DNA from: Echinicola sp. 20G
GTDB taxonomy: Bacteria; Bacteroidota; Bacteroidia; Cytophagales; Cyclobacteriaceae
Direction of reading: 5' to 3'
NCBI RefSeq assembly: GCF_015533855.1
Contig: NZ_AP024154.1
Coordinates: forward strand, 3,912,501-3,976,500
DNA: 64,000 nucleotides
The notes beneath the pieces are model-generated. The model saw nothing but the letters and a program-made list of their open reading frames with translations. It was not told where the DNA came from and searched no databases. A program made the translations under genes and the position numbers. Within the stretch, counting starts at the first letter, position 1. Each line of letters begins with the position of its first letter. Of the stretch, positions 33,898 to 42,914 are shown in pieces.

Positions 33898-36510
33898 ATG
33901 GATAGTAAAACCCCTCCCAAAAACTTTGTTCGCTTTTTGCGATGGTTTTGTAATCCAGAGCTTCATCCATTTATAGAAGGTGACCTTTTTGAACTTTACA
34001 ATGAAAGGGTCAAGGAACTGGGTAAAAAGAATGCTGACAGGAAATTTGTTATTGATGTGATCAGGCTGTTTAGACCGGGGATAATCCGTGGTTTCGAGGA
34101 TTTCAACCCATTTGGCCAACTCGATATGTATAAAAATTATTTTATTATTGCTTGGCGAAATCTGTTAAAACAGAAGCTCTATTCTTTCATTAATATTTTT
34201 GGACTGACAATAGGACTGACTTGCTTTATATTGATGTTTCTTTATGTGAAATACGAGTTTTCTTATGATAATTTTTTTCCAAAAAAAGAACGTATATATA
34301 GGGTATACCAACAACAAAAAGGAGCCGATTACCTTGGGTCGGATTGCTTTGCACTGACTCCCACAATTTTGGCTGAAAGCCTCGAAAATGAATTGCCTGA
34401 GGTCGAATTGGCCACTACAATCTTTGACCGGGAGGTGTTGATAAAGAACGGGGATGATGTTTTTTTTGACAGGGGTTATTGGACAAACAACTCTTTCTTT
34501 GAGATTTTTGATCATGAATTCATTCAAGGTGGAGATTTTGGATCCAATACCCACGGTATTGTACTTGCTGAATCTTACGCCACTAAAATGTTTCCTTTTG
34601 GCAATGCAGTTGGAAAGGTTGTGGTTGTCTCGAATTTTTTTGGAGAAATAGAGTATGTGGTGACTGGAGTTGTCAAGGCCCCTCCAGAAAATACTTCTTT
34701 AGGTTTTAACTATTTGATCAATATACAGTCAGATCCCGAGTATAGTGAAAACTTAAGGAGCAGCAAGTGGGCTGGCAATTCAGCACATACTTTTCTTTTG
34801 CTAAAACAGGGGGGTAATTTTAAACAAACCGAATCCAAAATAGCTTCCATTATCCAGAAACATATGGGTTTGGATACTGAAGAGGAAAAAAACAGGACTA
34901 CCTATTTCTTACAGTCTTTATCAGATATTCACTTATTCAACAAGGCCCACTTTGATTTAGGCCCAAAAGGAGACCCGAAGCATGTCCATTACTTTATGTT
35001 GATTGCAGCTGTAATCCTGAGTTTGGCTTGTATCAATTATATTAACCTGGCAATGGCCAGATCCATAAAAAGGGCCAAAGAAGTGGGGATACGCAAGGTT
35101 GTTGGGGCAATTAAGTGGCAGTTAATATCTCAATTTATCATCGAGTCTATTGTCCTAGCCTCCATAGCGATGGTGCTGGCATTAATATTGTCAATTTTGC
35201 TATTACCGTCCTATAGCAATATACTTGAAAGGGACTTGGAATTGAACCTTACTACAGAGCCATTACTTGTTCCAATTTTGCTGGGCATATTGCTAATGGT
35301 AGGGCTAGTGTCAGGAGCCTACCCAGCACTCTTTTTATCCAGGTTAAATCCCTTGAGTTCCCTTAAAGGAAAGTTTACCGAAGGTCCTGGTAAAATTAGG
35401 TTACGCTCCCTATTGGTTGTGGTTCAATATGCAGCTTCTATCATTCTCATTATTGGCAGCCTGGTGATCTACCTGCAATTTGAATTTGTAAAGAATAAAG
35501 ACCTGGGATATAATAAAGAGCAAATTATCATTTTAAAGACACTGTCCCAAGATCTTCAAGAAAACCTTTCTAGCCTAAAAACTGAATTAAAAAAGCACCA
35601 TAATATTTCATCCTTAACGGTATCCAATGCACTTCCTTACGAAATCAACTCGAGCACAAATGTGAGCTCCAACTCAGGCAGGAGCAATGGAATTACCACA
35701 TATATCAGTACTTCAGATCACGATTATGTAAAGACACTTGGTTTGAAAATGGCATCAGGGCGTTTCTATTCAGAAGATATTCAAAGTGAAAGGGACAATA
35801 TTGTAATTAACGAATCGGCAGCCAAGGCTTTTGGCTGGGATGTTAATAAGGCCGTTGGAAAGGAAATTTTCATGGGTGATAATAGAATGACTATCATAGG
35901 TGTTTTGAATGATTTTCACATGTTCTCCCTGCACCTAAAGATTCAACCTCTTTTGATTACTTTAAGAGAAAGACGTTTTAATTATGTAATGGTGAAGGTT
36001 TCGCCAAATGATTTGGACCACACGGTTTCTTATTTGAAGAAAACTGTTGAACAATATTCTGAGTATCCCTTTAACTATCAGTTTATGGATACTGATTTTG
36101 AAAGGCTTTATAAGGCAGATTTGAGATTTGCTAAATTTTTAGGGGTATTTACCATAATTTCTATTGCAGTTGCTTCTTTGGGATTATTTGGCCTAGCAGC
36201 TTATACCACCAAACAACGCACAAAAGAAATAGGCATTCGGAAAGTTTTGGGCGCATCTATAAGGACGATCATGGGCTTGATTGCTGTAGACTATGTTAAA
36301 ATGGTTCTCATGGGTTTTTTGATAGCTGTTCCTCTGGCTTGGTACCTTATGAATTATTGGTTGAAAAATTATGCCTATAAAATTAACTTGGAATGGTGGA
36401 TCTTTATTGTTGCGGGCATATTGGCAACAGTTATTGCTGTTTTTTCTGTTAGTTTCCAATCTATTAAAGCAGCCATGACTAACCCCGTGGATTCGTTGAG
36501 GAATGATTGA
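33898..36510 (+). CDS. FtsX/MacB-type ABC transporter permease with N-terminal permease prefix domain
   Basis: 870 residues. The first about 75 form the prefix domain seen in PadR-linked permeases (PPKNFVRFLRWFCNPELHPFIEGDLFELY). The first membrane helix follows (about 95-118), then a large periplasmic MacB_PCD domain, three helices of an FtsX domain (about 365-490), a second periplasmic domain and three C-terminal helices (about 745-865) with GIRKVLGAS. The related motif GIRKVVGAI occurs in the first FtsX half. Such proteins move lipids or peptides, or transmit stress signals, with a separate ATPase; none is encoded here, so an ATPase from elsewhere would be needed. Co-transcribed with padR. 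Confidence 0.9.
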   Translation: MDSKTPPKNFVRFLRWFCNPELHPFIEGDLFELYNERVKELGKKNADRKFVIDVIRLFRPGIIRGFEDFNPFGQLDMYKNYFIIAWRNLLKQKLYSFINIFGLTIGLTCFILMFLYVKYEFSYDNFFPKKERIYRVYQQQKGADYLGSDCFALTPTILAESLENELPEVELATTIFDREVLIKNGDDVFFDRGYWTNNSFFEIFDHEFIQGGDFGSNTHGIVLAESYATKMFPFGNAVGKVVVVSNFFGEIEYVVTGVVKAPPENTSLGFNYLINIQSDPEYSENLRSSKWAGNSAHTFLLLKQGGNFKQTESKIASIIQKHMGLDTEEEKNRTTYFLQSLSDIHLFNKAHFDLGPKGDPKHVHYFMLIAAVILSLACINYINLAMARSIKRAKEVGIRKVVGAIKWQLISQFIIESIVLASIAMVLALILSILLLPSYSNILERDLELNLTTEPLLVPILLGILLMVGLVSGAYPALFLSRLNPLSSLKGKFTEGPGKIRLRSLLVVVQYAASIILIIGSLVIYLQFEFVKNKDLGYNKEQIIILKTLSQDLQENLSSLKTELKKHHNISSLTVSNALPYEINSSTNVSSNSGRSNGITTYISTSDHDYVKTLGLKMASGRFYSEDIQSERDNIVINESAAKAFGWDVNKAVGKEIFMGDNRMTIIGVLNDFHMFSLHLKIQPLLITLRERRFNYVMVKVSPNDLDHTVSYLKKTVEQYSEYPFNYQFMDTDFERLYKADLRFAKFLGVFTIISIAVASLGLFGLAAYTTKQRTKEIGIRKVLGASIRTIMGLIAVDYVKMVLMGFLIAVPLAWYLMNYWLKNYAYKINLEWWIFIVAGILATVIAVFSVSFQSIKAAMTNPVDSLRND

Positions 36511-36747
36511 CCCTTAAATTTTATTAGTAAATGATATGATCTGAAATGGACAGAAAATCGCCACATTAAAAATCGAATCAATGTCTTCTAAATCATTTTA
36601 AATAACTTTAAATACAGAATTATAACCTATTGAATTAAAGTTTATTAAATGATATTGTATGTCCGTAATATATAAAATTCAACTGGCCCACGAATAGGAT
36701 ATAGCAATAAGGATTAAATTGATGATTTTTGGATCATTAAAAAATAA

Positions 36748-36778
36748 AAACCCTCTAAATATATCATTTAGAGGGTTT
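36748..36778 (-). terminator. Terminator of the tRNA-Ser/tRNA-Pro transcript
   Basis: A 13-bp perfect stem, AAACCCTCTAAAT/ATTTAGAGGGTTT, with a 5-nt loop. On the minus strand it follows tRNA-Pro and runs into a TTTTTATTTTTT stretch. It may also serve the plus-strand permease gene. Confidence 0.75.
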
Positions 36779-36802
36779 CAGTTTTCTTTGAAGTGAATTT
36801 TG

Positions 36803-36877
36803 TCGGGGTGGCAGGATTCGAACCTGCGACCTCCTCGTCCCAAACGAGGCGCGATGACCGGGCTACGCTACACCCCG
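36803..36877 (-). tRNA. tRNA-Pro (anticodon UGG)
   Basis: On the minus strand: acceptor CGGGGTG/CACCCCG, anticodon stem CCTCG/CGAGG with loop TTTGGGA (anticodon TGG), and T arm with GGTTCGAATCC. Discriminator A. The CCA end is not encoded. Lies 41 bp downstream of tRNA-Ser in the same direction. Confidence 0.95.
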
Positions 36878-36918
36878 AACTTTTTAATAAAAAAAGGATT
36901 CTGATGAATCCTTTGATG

Positions 36919-37007
36919 TAGAGAGTGGGGGATTCGAACCCCCGGTACGGTTTGACCCGTACGACAGTTTAGCAAACTGCTGGTTTAAGCCACTCACCCA
37001 ACTCTCT
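36919..37007 (-). tRNA. tRNA-Ser (anticodon GCU)
   Basis: On the minus strand: acceptor AGAGAGT/ACTCTCT, a long variable arm (GTACGGG..CCGTAC), T arm with GGTTCGAATCC, and anticodon loop TTGCTAA (GCT). The 89-nt length and long variable arm confirm a class II serine tRNA. Confidence 0.95.
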
Positions 37008-37411
37008 GTGCTACTAGAAAAACACTTGCTGTTTCTCCCTTAAAGCGATGCAAATATAAAAGATTATTATTCATTTTTACAAACTTAGAAACTGAATTAA
37101 TTAGAGCTATTTGGATTTGTTGTGGAGATGATAAACTAATCTTCTGTGATTCAGTGAGAAAAAAATCTATAATTTTTATATTTTTTTAAGCTTTAATGTT
37201 TAACCACACTTTGATCATGTACACCTTGATCCAAGATCAGTTTAATAGAAATGCTCAAAGCAAGCAAACACATGAGTTGATTAAAGCAATTTCTCGCTTA
37301 AACTTTTTCGATCCATCCTCATCTTTATTATTTTTCTAATTACTTTGAGAGTATTTACTATGGAATTAAAGTATAGTATAATCTGTTAGAGGGGTGAAAA
37401 ATTAAGCATGT
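37008..37411. promoter_or_regulatory. Gene-free stretch with the tRNA promoter
   Basis: 404 bp with no ORF of note. On the minus strand, TATATTTG (37051-37058) is an exact TAnnTTTG -7 box with TTTG (37080-37083) 21 bp upstream, placing a start about 37 nt before tRNA-Ser. The remainder is AT-rich; no convincing promoter for the Nudix gene was seen. Confidence 0.6.
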
Positions 37412-38041
37412 ATGCAGCTAGAAGAAGTAATTGATACCATCGAAAATAAACTTCAATACCCATTACCAGGGAGGAAAGGCCAAATTATGATGGCTCCTCA
37501 ACCCTTGAATGAGGCTCGGTTTGCACAACAGGACTTAAAAAATGCTAGAAAAGGGGCAGTATTGATATTGCTATACCCCGGAGAAAATGGTTGCATGGTT
37601 CCTTTCATCAAAAGGCCCGAGTATGATGGAACACATAGTGGGCAGGTTTCTTTCCCAGGAGGAAAGTGGGAAGAATCTGATCAAAATCTACAAGAAACAG
37701 CATTAAGAGAAACAGAGGAGGAAATTGGAGTGGACCGTGCTCAAATTCAATTATTGGGTAAACTCTCACAGCTATTTATTCCCCCAAGCAACTTTTTGGT
37801 TACTCCCTATATTGGCTTTATGCGCTCAGCTCCGGTATTTAAGCCAGACCCTAGAGAGGTAGCTAGAGTCATTACTTGTGACTTTAGTGTTTTGGTGGAT
37901 CATAATATCCGCAAAGAAAAGGATTTTGAGCTTGCTCGTGGAGCTAAGATTAAAGCTCCATATTTTGATATCGATCAAGAAACGGTTTGGGGAGCAACCG
38001 CCATGATGCTTGGAGAATTAATGACCATTTGGGAACAGTAG
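37412..38041 (+). CDS. Nudix hydrolase, CoA pyrophosphatase type (NudL-like)
   Basis: 209 residues. The Nudix box is at about 83-106 (GGKWEESD....TALRETEEEIG), preceded by the R..YDGTHSGQVSFPGG segment characteristic of CoA-type members and followed by IPPSNFLVTPYIGF. These enzymes hydrolyse CoA and its derivatives to 3',5'-ADP and phosphopantetheine, with Mg or Mn held by the REtEEE glutamates. It is cytoplasmic, without a signal peptide. The gap of 119 bp to the next gene suggests it is monocistronic or only loosely linked. Substrate assignment is by motif only. Confidence 0.88.
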   Translation: MQLEEVIDTIENKLQYPLPGRKGQIMMAPQPLNEARFAQQDLKNARKGAVLILLYPGENGCMVPFIKRPEYDGTHSGQVSFPGGKWEESDQNLQETALRETEEEIGVDRAQIQLLGKLSQLFIPPSNFLVTPYIGFMRSAPVFKPDPREVARVITCDFSVLVDHNIRKEKDFELARGAKIKAPYFDIDQETVWGATAMMLGELMTIWEQ

Positions 38042-38160
38042 TAAGGACAGAAAGATTCTTGTCGCAATAATTTTAAAAACACATAAAACAAGGGTTAATT
38101 TTTTTTTCTTTTAGGTTTTACTTCTTTTGTGGGATAAATTTTTTTCATAATTTAAAATCC

Positions 38161-39414
38161 ATGCAGGAATCTACTCCCTTAATTACCAATGACGCTGTAG
38201 TATTAGGAATTCTAATGGTCATTTTGGCATTGGTATTTGGTACAGCAAGCAGCAAGAAAGTTTTTTGGCAAAAATTCTATCGGGTAGTACCTACCGTATT
38301 GCTCTGTTATTTTCTTCCATCCATTTTAAATACACTTGGAATTATTTCAGGGCAAAGTTCCAATTTGTACCAAGTGGCTTCTCGGTATTTACTTCCCGCT
38401 TCATTGGTGCTTTTGACTTTGAGTATTGACTTTAAGTCTATTCTTAAATTAGGTCCCAAAGCGCTGATTATGTTTTTGGCTGGAACTTTCGGTATAATCT
38501 TGGGAGGACCTCTGGCTGTTTTGACGGTATCAGTATTTGATCCTTCGGTTGTAGGGGGAGCAGGGCCTGATGAAGTTTGGAGAGGCTTGGCCACGATAGC
38601 TGGGAGTTGGATCGGTGGGGGAGCCAATCAAACTGCGATGTTAAAGACTTTCGGAGCCAGTCCTGAATTATTCAGTCAGATGATTGCTGTGGATGTGGTC
38701 ATGGCCAATTTATGGTTAGCATTTTTACTGTATTGGGCAGCTAATCCGGGAAGAATCGACAAAATATTCAAAGCTGACAGTTCTTCCATTATTGAACTCC
38801 AAAAGAAAGTAGAAGCTTATAGAGGAAGCATCATGAAGATTCCGAATATGACTGACACCTTGTTAGTATTGGGGGTAGGTTTTGGAATCACTGGATTTTC
38901 CCATTGGTTGGCTGATTTTATTGCGCCTTGGATAGGAACTAATTATCCCGAACTGGAAAAGTACTCCTTGGACTCTGCGTTTTTCTGGATCGTGGTCATT
39001 GCAACTACTGGTGGGTTGATTTTGTCATTTACCAAAGCCAGAAATTTGGAAGGGGTTGGAGCAAGCCGGTTAGGAAGTGTTTTACTCTATGTATTGATTG
39101 CGACTGTGGGGATGCAAATGGATTTATTTGCTATATTGGATAACCCAACCTTGTTTGTAGTAGGAGGACTTTGGATGGTTTTTCACATTGTGATCATGCT
39201 CATTGTGGCTTATTTCATCAAAGCACCTTTCTTCTTTGTTGCTGTGGGCTCACAGGCCAATGTAGGAGGAGCTGCCTCTGCGCCTATCGTGGCTTCAGCA
39301 TTTAACCCATCTTTGGCTCCTGTAGGAGTTTTGTTAGCAGTGTTTGGCTATGCAGCAGGAACTTATGGAGCTTATTTGTGCGGATTACTGTTGCAATTGG
39401 TATCAAACCTGTAG
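38161..39414 (+). CDS. DUF819 family integral membrane protein
   Basis: 417 residues with about ten predicted membrane helices. The family-typical stretches are GGGANQTAMLKTFGASPELFSQM (about 160) and the C-terminal ANVGGAASAPIVASAF with GVLLAVFGYAAGTYGAY. The family (YjcL-like) resembles secondary transporters, but its substrate has not been established to my knowledge. It is 3 bp from the ferredoxin gene and probably co-transcribed with it, although a functional link is not obvious. Confidence 0.88.
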   Translation: MQESTPLITNDAVVLGILMVILALVFGTASSKKVFWQKFYRVVPTVLLCYFLPSILNTLGIISGQSSNLYQVASRYLLPASLVLLTLSIDFKSILKLGPKALIMFLAGTFGIILGGPLAVLTVSVFDPSVVGGAGPDEVWRGLATIAGSWIGGGANQTAMLKTFGASPELFSQMIAVDVVMANLWLAFLLYWAANPGRIDKIFKADSSSIIELQKKVEAYRGSIMKIPNMTDTLLVLGVGFGITGFSHWLADFIAPWIGTNYPELEKYSLDSAFFWIVVIATTGGLILSFTKARNLEGVGASRLGSVLLYVLIATVGMQMDLFAILDNPTLFVVGGLWMVFHIVIMLIVAYFIKAPFFFVAVGSQANVGGAASAPIVASAFNPSLAPVGVLLAVFGYAAGTYGAYLCGLLLQLVSNL

Positions 39415-39417
39415 AAT

Positions 39418-39663
39418 ATGGCGCTTTATAGAAAATTCATATTTGTCTGCACAGGCTCAGACTGTAAAAAGAATGGTTGCAAGGGACTTTTAAAAGAAGC
39501 AAAAGATGTCATTAAACTGGATGACCATAAGGGGAAATACAAATTGGTGAAGACAAAATGTATGGATTTCTGTAAAACAGGACCTGTTGTAGTGGTCAGT
39601 AACGAGGTAATTAAAAAGGCTGACAAGATGAAACTAAAAATGGCTTTGGATGCCCACAAGTAA
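39418..39663 (+). CDS. Small thioredoxin-like [2Fe-2S] ferredoxin
   Basis: 81 residues. The cysteine pattern CTGSDCKKNGC near the N-terminus and C-x3-C in KCMDFCKTGPVVVV fits the thioredoxin-fold [2Fe-2S] ferredoxins related to the NuoE C-terminal domain. It would carry electrons in the cytoplasm; its partner is unknown. The start is 3 bp after the DUF819 stop. A bidirectional terminator separates it from the converging ybjQ gene. Confidence 0.87.
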   Translation: MALYRKFIFVCTGSDCKKNGCKGLLKEAKDVIKLDDHKGKYKLVKTKCMDFCKTGPVVVVSNEVIKKADKMKLKMALDAHK

Positions 39664-39683
39664 TCCAATTGGTCAAAAGAAGG

Positions 39684-39716
39684 AAAGCTATCCCTAAATT
39701 TGGGATAGCTTTTTTT
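39684..39716. terminator. Bidirectional terminator between ferredoxin and ybjQ
   Basis: AAAGCTATCCC pairs perfectly with GGGATAGCTTT over 11 bp with a 7-nt loop, followed by a T run on the plus strand. It lies between two convergent genes and can serve both. Confidence 0.85.
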
Positions 39717-39717
39717 A

Positions 39718-40047
39718 TTATTTCGGTTCAATCACCACAGCAGTTCCGCTGGCAGTAACCATCAACATGCCATCTCTTATGGTTTCATAGTCAAGGTCAA
39801 CTCCCACTACAGCGTTTCCACCAAATGCTCTTGCCTGCATTTCCATTTCTGCCAAAGAAGTGGTCTTGGCTTCTTTCAGAACTTTTTCATAAGCTCCAGA
39901 ACGACCACCGACGATATCTGTAATGCTTGCAAAAAAATCTCTAAATACGTTGGCCCCAATAATGGTTTCACCGGTCACAATCCCGCAATAACGCTTGATC
40001 TCATGTCCTTCAACTGATGGTGTTGTTGTTGTAATCATTTTGTTCAT
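39718..40047 (-). CDS. YbjQ/UPF0145 family protein
   Basis: 109 residues with the family landmarks [35 protein letters not shown] and the C-terminal [29 protein letters not shown]. This is a small compact cytoplasmic family (DUF74) often described as a putative heavy-metal-binding domain, although its role is not established. A second ATG three codons in is equally possible. It is convergent with the ferredoxin gene and divergent from the beta-barrel gene. Confidence 0.9.
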   Translation of the reverse strand: MNKMITTTTPSVEGHEIKRYCGIVTGETIIGANVFRDFFASITDIVGGRSGAYEKVLKEAKTTSLAEMEMQARAFGGNAVVGVDLDYETIRDGMLMVTASGTAVVIEPK

Positions 40048-40279
40048 TTTAATGGTAAAAAGATTCTTTGTGAAATTCTTGCTGAAGTTAATAAAAATGA
40101 AATGATTTTTAGACCTACTTGATAATAGGTTTAGGCATAAGCTTTGCTATTGTTTTAACTATTATTCATTCAATTGCAGCATTACCCATTCTTTTAACTA
40201 GATTCAAGTTTAGGTTTTGGATAAGAAAAGTATCGTATTGAATTATTATAATTTTATTTTTGTGGGGAAATTGCAACTC

Positions 40280-41590
40280 ATGAGACTTGTCGCCTTTGTT
40301 TTTGTTTTGATCATCAGCACCCACTGTATTTTTGCCCAAGGGCTAAACCGCTATCAGAGGACTACTTTCAATGTATTTTTCGGGACTTCTGGTGCCAACC
40401 TGCAGGGCTTGGATGACTTTTTGGAAGACAGGGGAGAAGCGACTCTTCCTAACAGTTATAGAACTTATGGTCTGGCTTACCAGAGTCGCTTCAATGATTT
40501 TATTGTGGGAGCGGAGCTATACCAAAACAATGGTGCCAATGGCATGTATGGTGATTATACCTTGGACTATAGAACGACCAGGTTATTTCTAAATGTAGGT
40601 TATAGCTTTACGGAAGAAGGAAGATTCCATTTGATTCACTATATGTCTATGGGGGTTGGCTATTTGAACTTTCAAATGCTTAAAGATGTCAATGATTATA
40701 CGTTAGATGATTTTTTGGAAAATCCTGCCAATGGATTCATTTTAAGGAAAAATGACATTACACAAGGAAGTAATAAGTTGGGTGGTTTTCTCACTGAAAT
40801 TGGTTTTGAAGTGGGCTATGACCTGAATATCTTACCCAGTGAAGAGGAAGTTTCCCTCATTGCCAAAGTCGGTTACTCCTTCAACCCTTTTGAAGAATCG
40901 TGGAAAATCAATGGATTTACTTTCGACAATCTTCAAAGTGGAGCATTCATCCGAATAGGAGCAGGAATTACCTTGCCTGAAGAAAACTACTTTTACCGGG
41001 ATGCTTCTTTAGGGATTCATTTTATTTATGGCCAGCATTTCAGTAAACCAAACGCTTTGAATCAACATTTAAGAGAAAATGGTTACAAAGAGCTTTCAGG
41101 TGTTCCTCAAAACCTTGGATTGAAGATTCTTGGTGAAAACAGAGGGTTCCTATATGGGCTAGATGTGTACAATGTAACCATGCATGGTAACGCTAACGAG
41201 AACTATCTGCAGAGTCTAAACAGTGTGAGGGTTTATGGCAATATGGGGCAAAAAATCATCGATTTGAATGATTGGGAAGTAGGACTATTGGGAGGTTTGG
41301 GCTATGCCAATTTAAGGTATTCATTAATGCATAAGAGAAAAGTTCCTTTTCCAGAATTGATAGATATTCCTGATTATGATGGGGAACTCCGAAAAGGTGG
41401 AATGATGGCCAAACCTGAAGTATACCTGGCTTATGCATTGTCCCTGTCCAAGAAAGACAAAGTTGACCTCGTGTTATCACTTAATGGAGGATACGAGCTT
41501 CCTATTGGGCAATATAAATTGGGAGATGTCAGCATGTCCAAATACATGAGCTCACCCTACTTGCAGTTGGGAGTAGGTGTTCGGCCATGA
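40280..41590 (+). CDS. Outer-membrane beta-barrel protein, function unknown
   Basis: About 436 residues. The ATG at 40280 begins a clear signal peptide (MRLVAFVFVLIISTHCIFAQ); an earlier in-frame start at 40217 would only add a polar extension. The mature protein alternates aromatic and polar residues in beta strands (TTRLFLNVGYSFTEEGRFHL, GGFLTEIGFEVGYDLNI, SPYLQLGVGVRP), as in outer-membrane barrels. I do not recognise a specific family. It stands alone, upstream of the methionine operon and apparently not part of it, because a promoter and riboswitch intervene. Confidence 0.75.
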   Translation: MRLVAFVFVLIISTHCIFAQGLNRYQRTTFNVFFGTSGANLQGLDDFLEDRGEATLPNSYRTYGLAYQSRFNDFIVGAELYQNNGANGMYGDYTLDYRTTRLFLNVGYSFTEEGRFHLIHYMSMGVGYLNFQMLKDVNDYTLDDFLENPANGFILRKNDITQGSNKLGGFLTEIGFEVGYDLNILPSEEEVSLIAKVGYSFNPFEESWKINGFTFDNLQSGAFIRIGAGITLPEENYFYRDASLGIHFIYGQHFSKPNALNQHLRENGYKELSGVPQNLGLKILGENRGFLYGLDVYNVTMHGNANENYLQSLNSVRVYGNMGQKIIDLNDWEVGLLGGLGYANLRYSLMHKRKVPFPELIDIPDYDGELRKGGMMAKPEVYLAYALSLSKKDKVDLVLSLNGGYELPIGQYKLGDVSMSKYMSSPYLQLGVGVRP

Positions 41591-41666
41591 GGTAAAAACT
41601 AGACAAGGCATTTACCGCCATTAGCACTTCGCTTGACGAATCCTTAAATAAATTCTGATTATTGCA

Positions 41667-41696
41667 ATTGTTTTCCATCATTTCCTGTTAACTTTG
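41667..41696 (+). promoter_or_regulatory. Promoter of the methionine operon
   Basis: TAACTTTG (41689-41696) matches TAnnTTTG exactly, with TTG (41668-41670) 18 bp upstream. The expected start, near 41703, coincides with the first base pairs of the riboswitch, which supports both calls. Confidence 0.75.
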
Positions 41697-41701
41697 GATT
41701 T

Positions 41702-41801
41702 GCTTATCGAGAAAGACCGAGGGAAGGGCCCGATGACGTCTTAGCAACCTGCAACAACAAGGTGCTAACTCCCATCCTGAGAAAGACAGGAAAAGATGAG
41801 C
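41702..41801 (+). promoter_or_regulatory. SAM-I riboswitch (S-box)
   Basis: The conserved core is present in order: P1 (GCTTATC with GATGAGC, one G-U pair), GAGGGA..GGGCCCGATGA (kink-turn region), TTAGCAACC..GGTGCTAACTCCC and a P4-like CCTG..CAGG hairpin. It precedes metH and would shut the operon down when S-adenosylmethionine is abundant. A competing pairing for the switch is described in the findings. Confidence 0.93.
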
Positions 41802-41868
41802 GATAGAATATTTTCTACGTTTTTCTACCGGTTCTTTGCTCGATACAGCTTTTAATTAATTGAAGAGC

Positions 41869-42909
41869 ATGAATACAAGAACTGACATATTACTTCAACA
41901 ACTTCAAAAGAAAATCTTGATTCTCGATGGTGCCATGGGGACTATGATCCAACGTTACAAGTTGGAAGAGAAGGATTTTAGAACTTCGGCATTGGAGCAT
42001 CATCCTAAACCACTCAAAGGGAACAATGATTTATTGTCATTGAGCAGACCGGATATCATCAGGGCAATTCATCAAGCTTACTTGGATGCAGGTTCTGATA
42101 TTTTGGAGACCAATACTTTTAGCAGCACGACCATTGCACAAGATGATTATGACCTTTCTCATTTGGCCTATGAACTGAATTTTGAGTCTGCCAAGATAGC
42201 AAAGGAAGTGGCTTTGGCCCAATCGGAAAAAACACCAGACCAACCCCGATTTGTTGCTGGAGCTATTGGCCCAACAAATAGGACTGCCTCCATCTCTCCT
42301 GATGTTAATGATCCCGGTTTCAGGGCGATTAATTTTGACCAATTGGCTGAAGCATATGCCGAGCAAGTTCGAGGATTGTTGGATGGTGGATCCGATATAT
42401 TATTAGTGGAAACGATATTCGATACGCTCAACGCCAAAGCTGCCCTGTTTGCCATTCAGGAAGTATTTGAAGAAAAAGGGATTCCTTTGAACCCTGAAGA
42501 AGGTGGAATACCTATTATGATTTCTGGCACCATCACAGATGCTTCCGGTAGAACATTGTCTGGACAAACTACTGAAGCATTCTTGATTTCACTTTCACAT
42601 GTGCCTTTGATCAGTATTGGGTTGAATTGTGCTTTGGGAGCTAAAGAGCTAAGACCTTACTTAAAGGTATTGGCTGAAAAAGCGCCATTTTATGTAAGTG
42701 CTTATCCCAATGCAGGCCTACCCAATGAATTTGGACAGTATGATCAGACAGCTAATGAGATGGCTGATCAGGTTGAGGAATTCCTGAAAGATGGATTGAT
42801 CAATATCCTTGGCGGATGTTGTGGCACAACACCAGAACATATCCAAACCATCGCTGAGGTAAGTAAAAAGTATAAACCCCGAAAATTGGCATTTGCAATA
42901 GAAGAATAG
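41869..42909 (+). CDS. metH: Methionine synthase, homocysteine-binding half (split MetH, part 1)
   Basis: About 346 residues comprising only the homocysteine S-methyltransferase barrel of cobalamin-dependent methionine synthase. The start MNTRTD leads into [21 protein letters not shown]. Zinc ligands are visible as Cys in GLNCALG and the CC pair in [11 protein letters not shown] (257, 320 and 321 counted from an in-frame TTG three codons upstream). The folate, cobalamin and activation domains are encoded by the next gene, so the two proteins must act together to make methionine. The SAM riboswitch lies immediately upstream. Confidence 0.93.
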   Translation: MNTRTDILLQQLQKKILILDGAMGTMIQRYKLEEKDFRTSALEHHPKPLKGNNDLLSLSRPDIIRAIHQAYLDAGSDILETNTFSSTTIAQDDYDLSHLAYELNFESAKIAKEVALAQSEKTPDQPRFVAGAIGPTNRTASISPDVNDPGFRAINFDQLAEAYAEQVRGLLDGGSDILLVETIFDTLNAKAALFAIQEVFEEKGIPLNPEEGGIPIMISGTITDASGRTLSGQTTEAFLISLSHVPLISIGLNCALGAKELRPYLKVLAEKAPFYVSAYPNAGLPNEFGQYDQTANEMADQVEEFLKDGLINILGGCCGTTPEHIQTIAEVSKKYKPRKLAFAIEE

Positions 42910-42914
42910 TGGGA

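Noticed and set aside
36803..37007. tRNA pair considered as an attachment site for an integrated island
   Set aside because: No integrase gene and no repeated tRNA 3' end were seen on either side.
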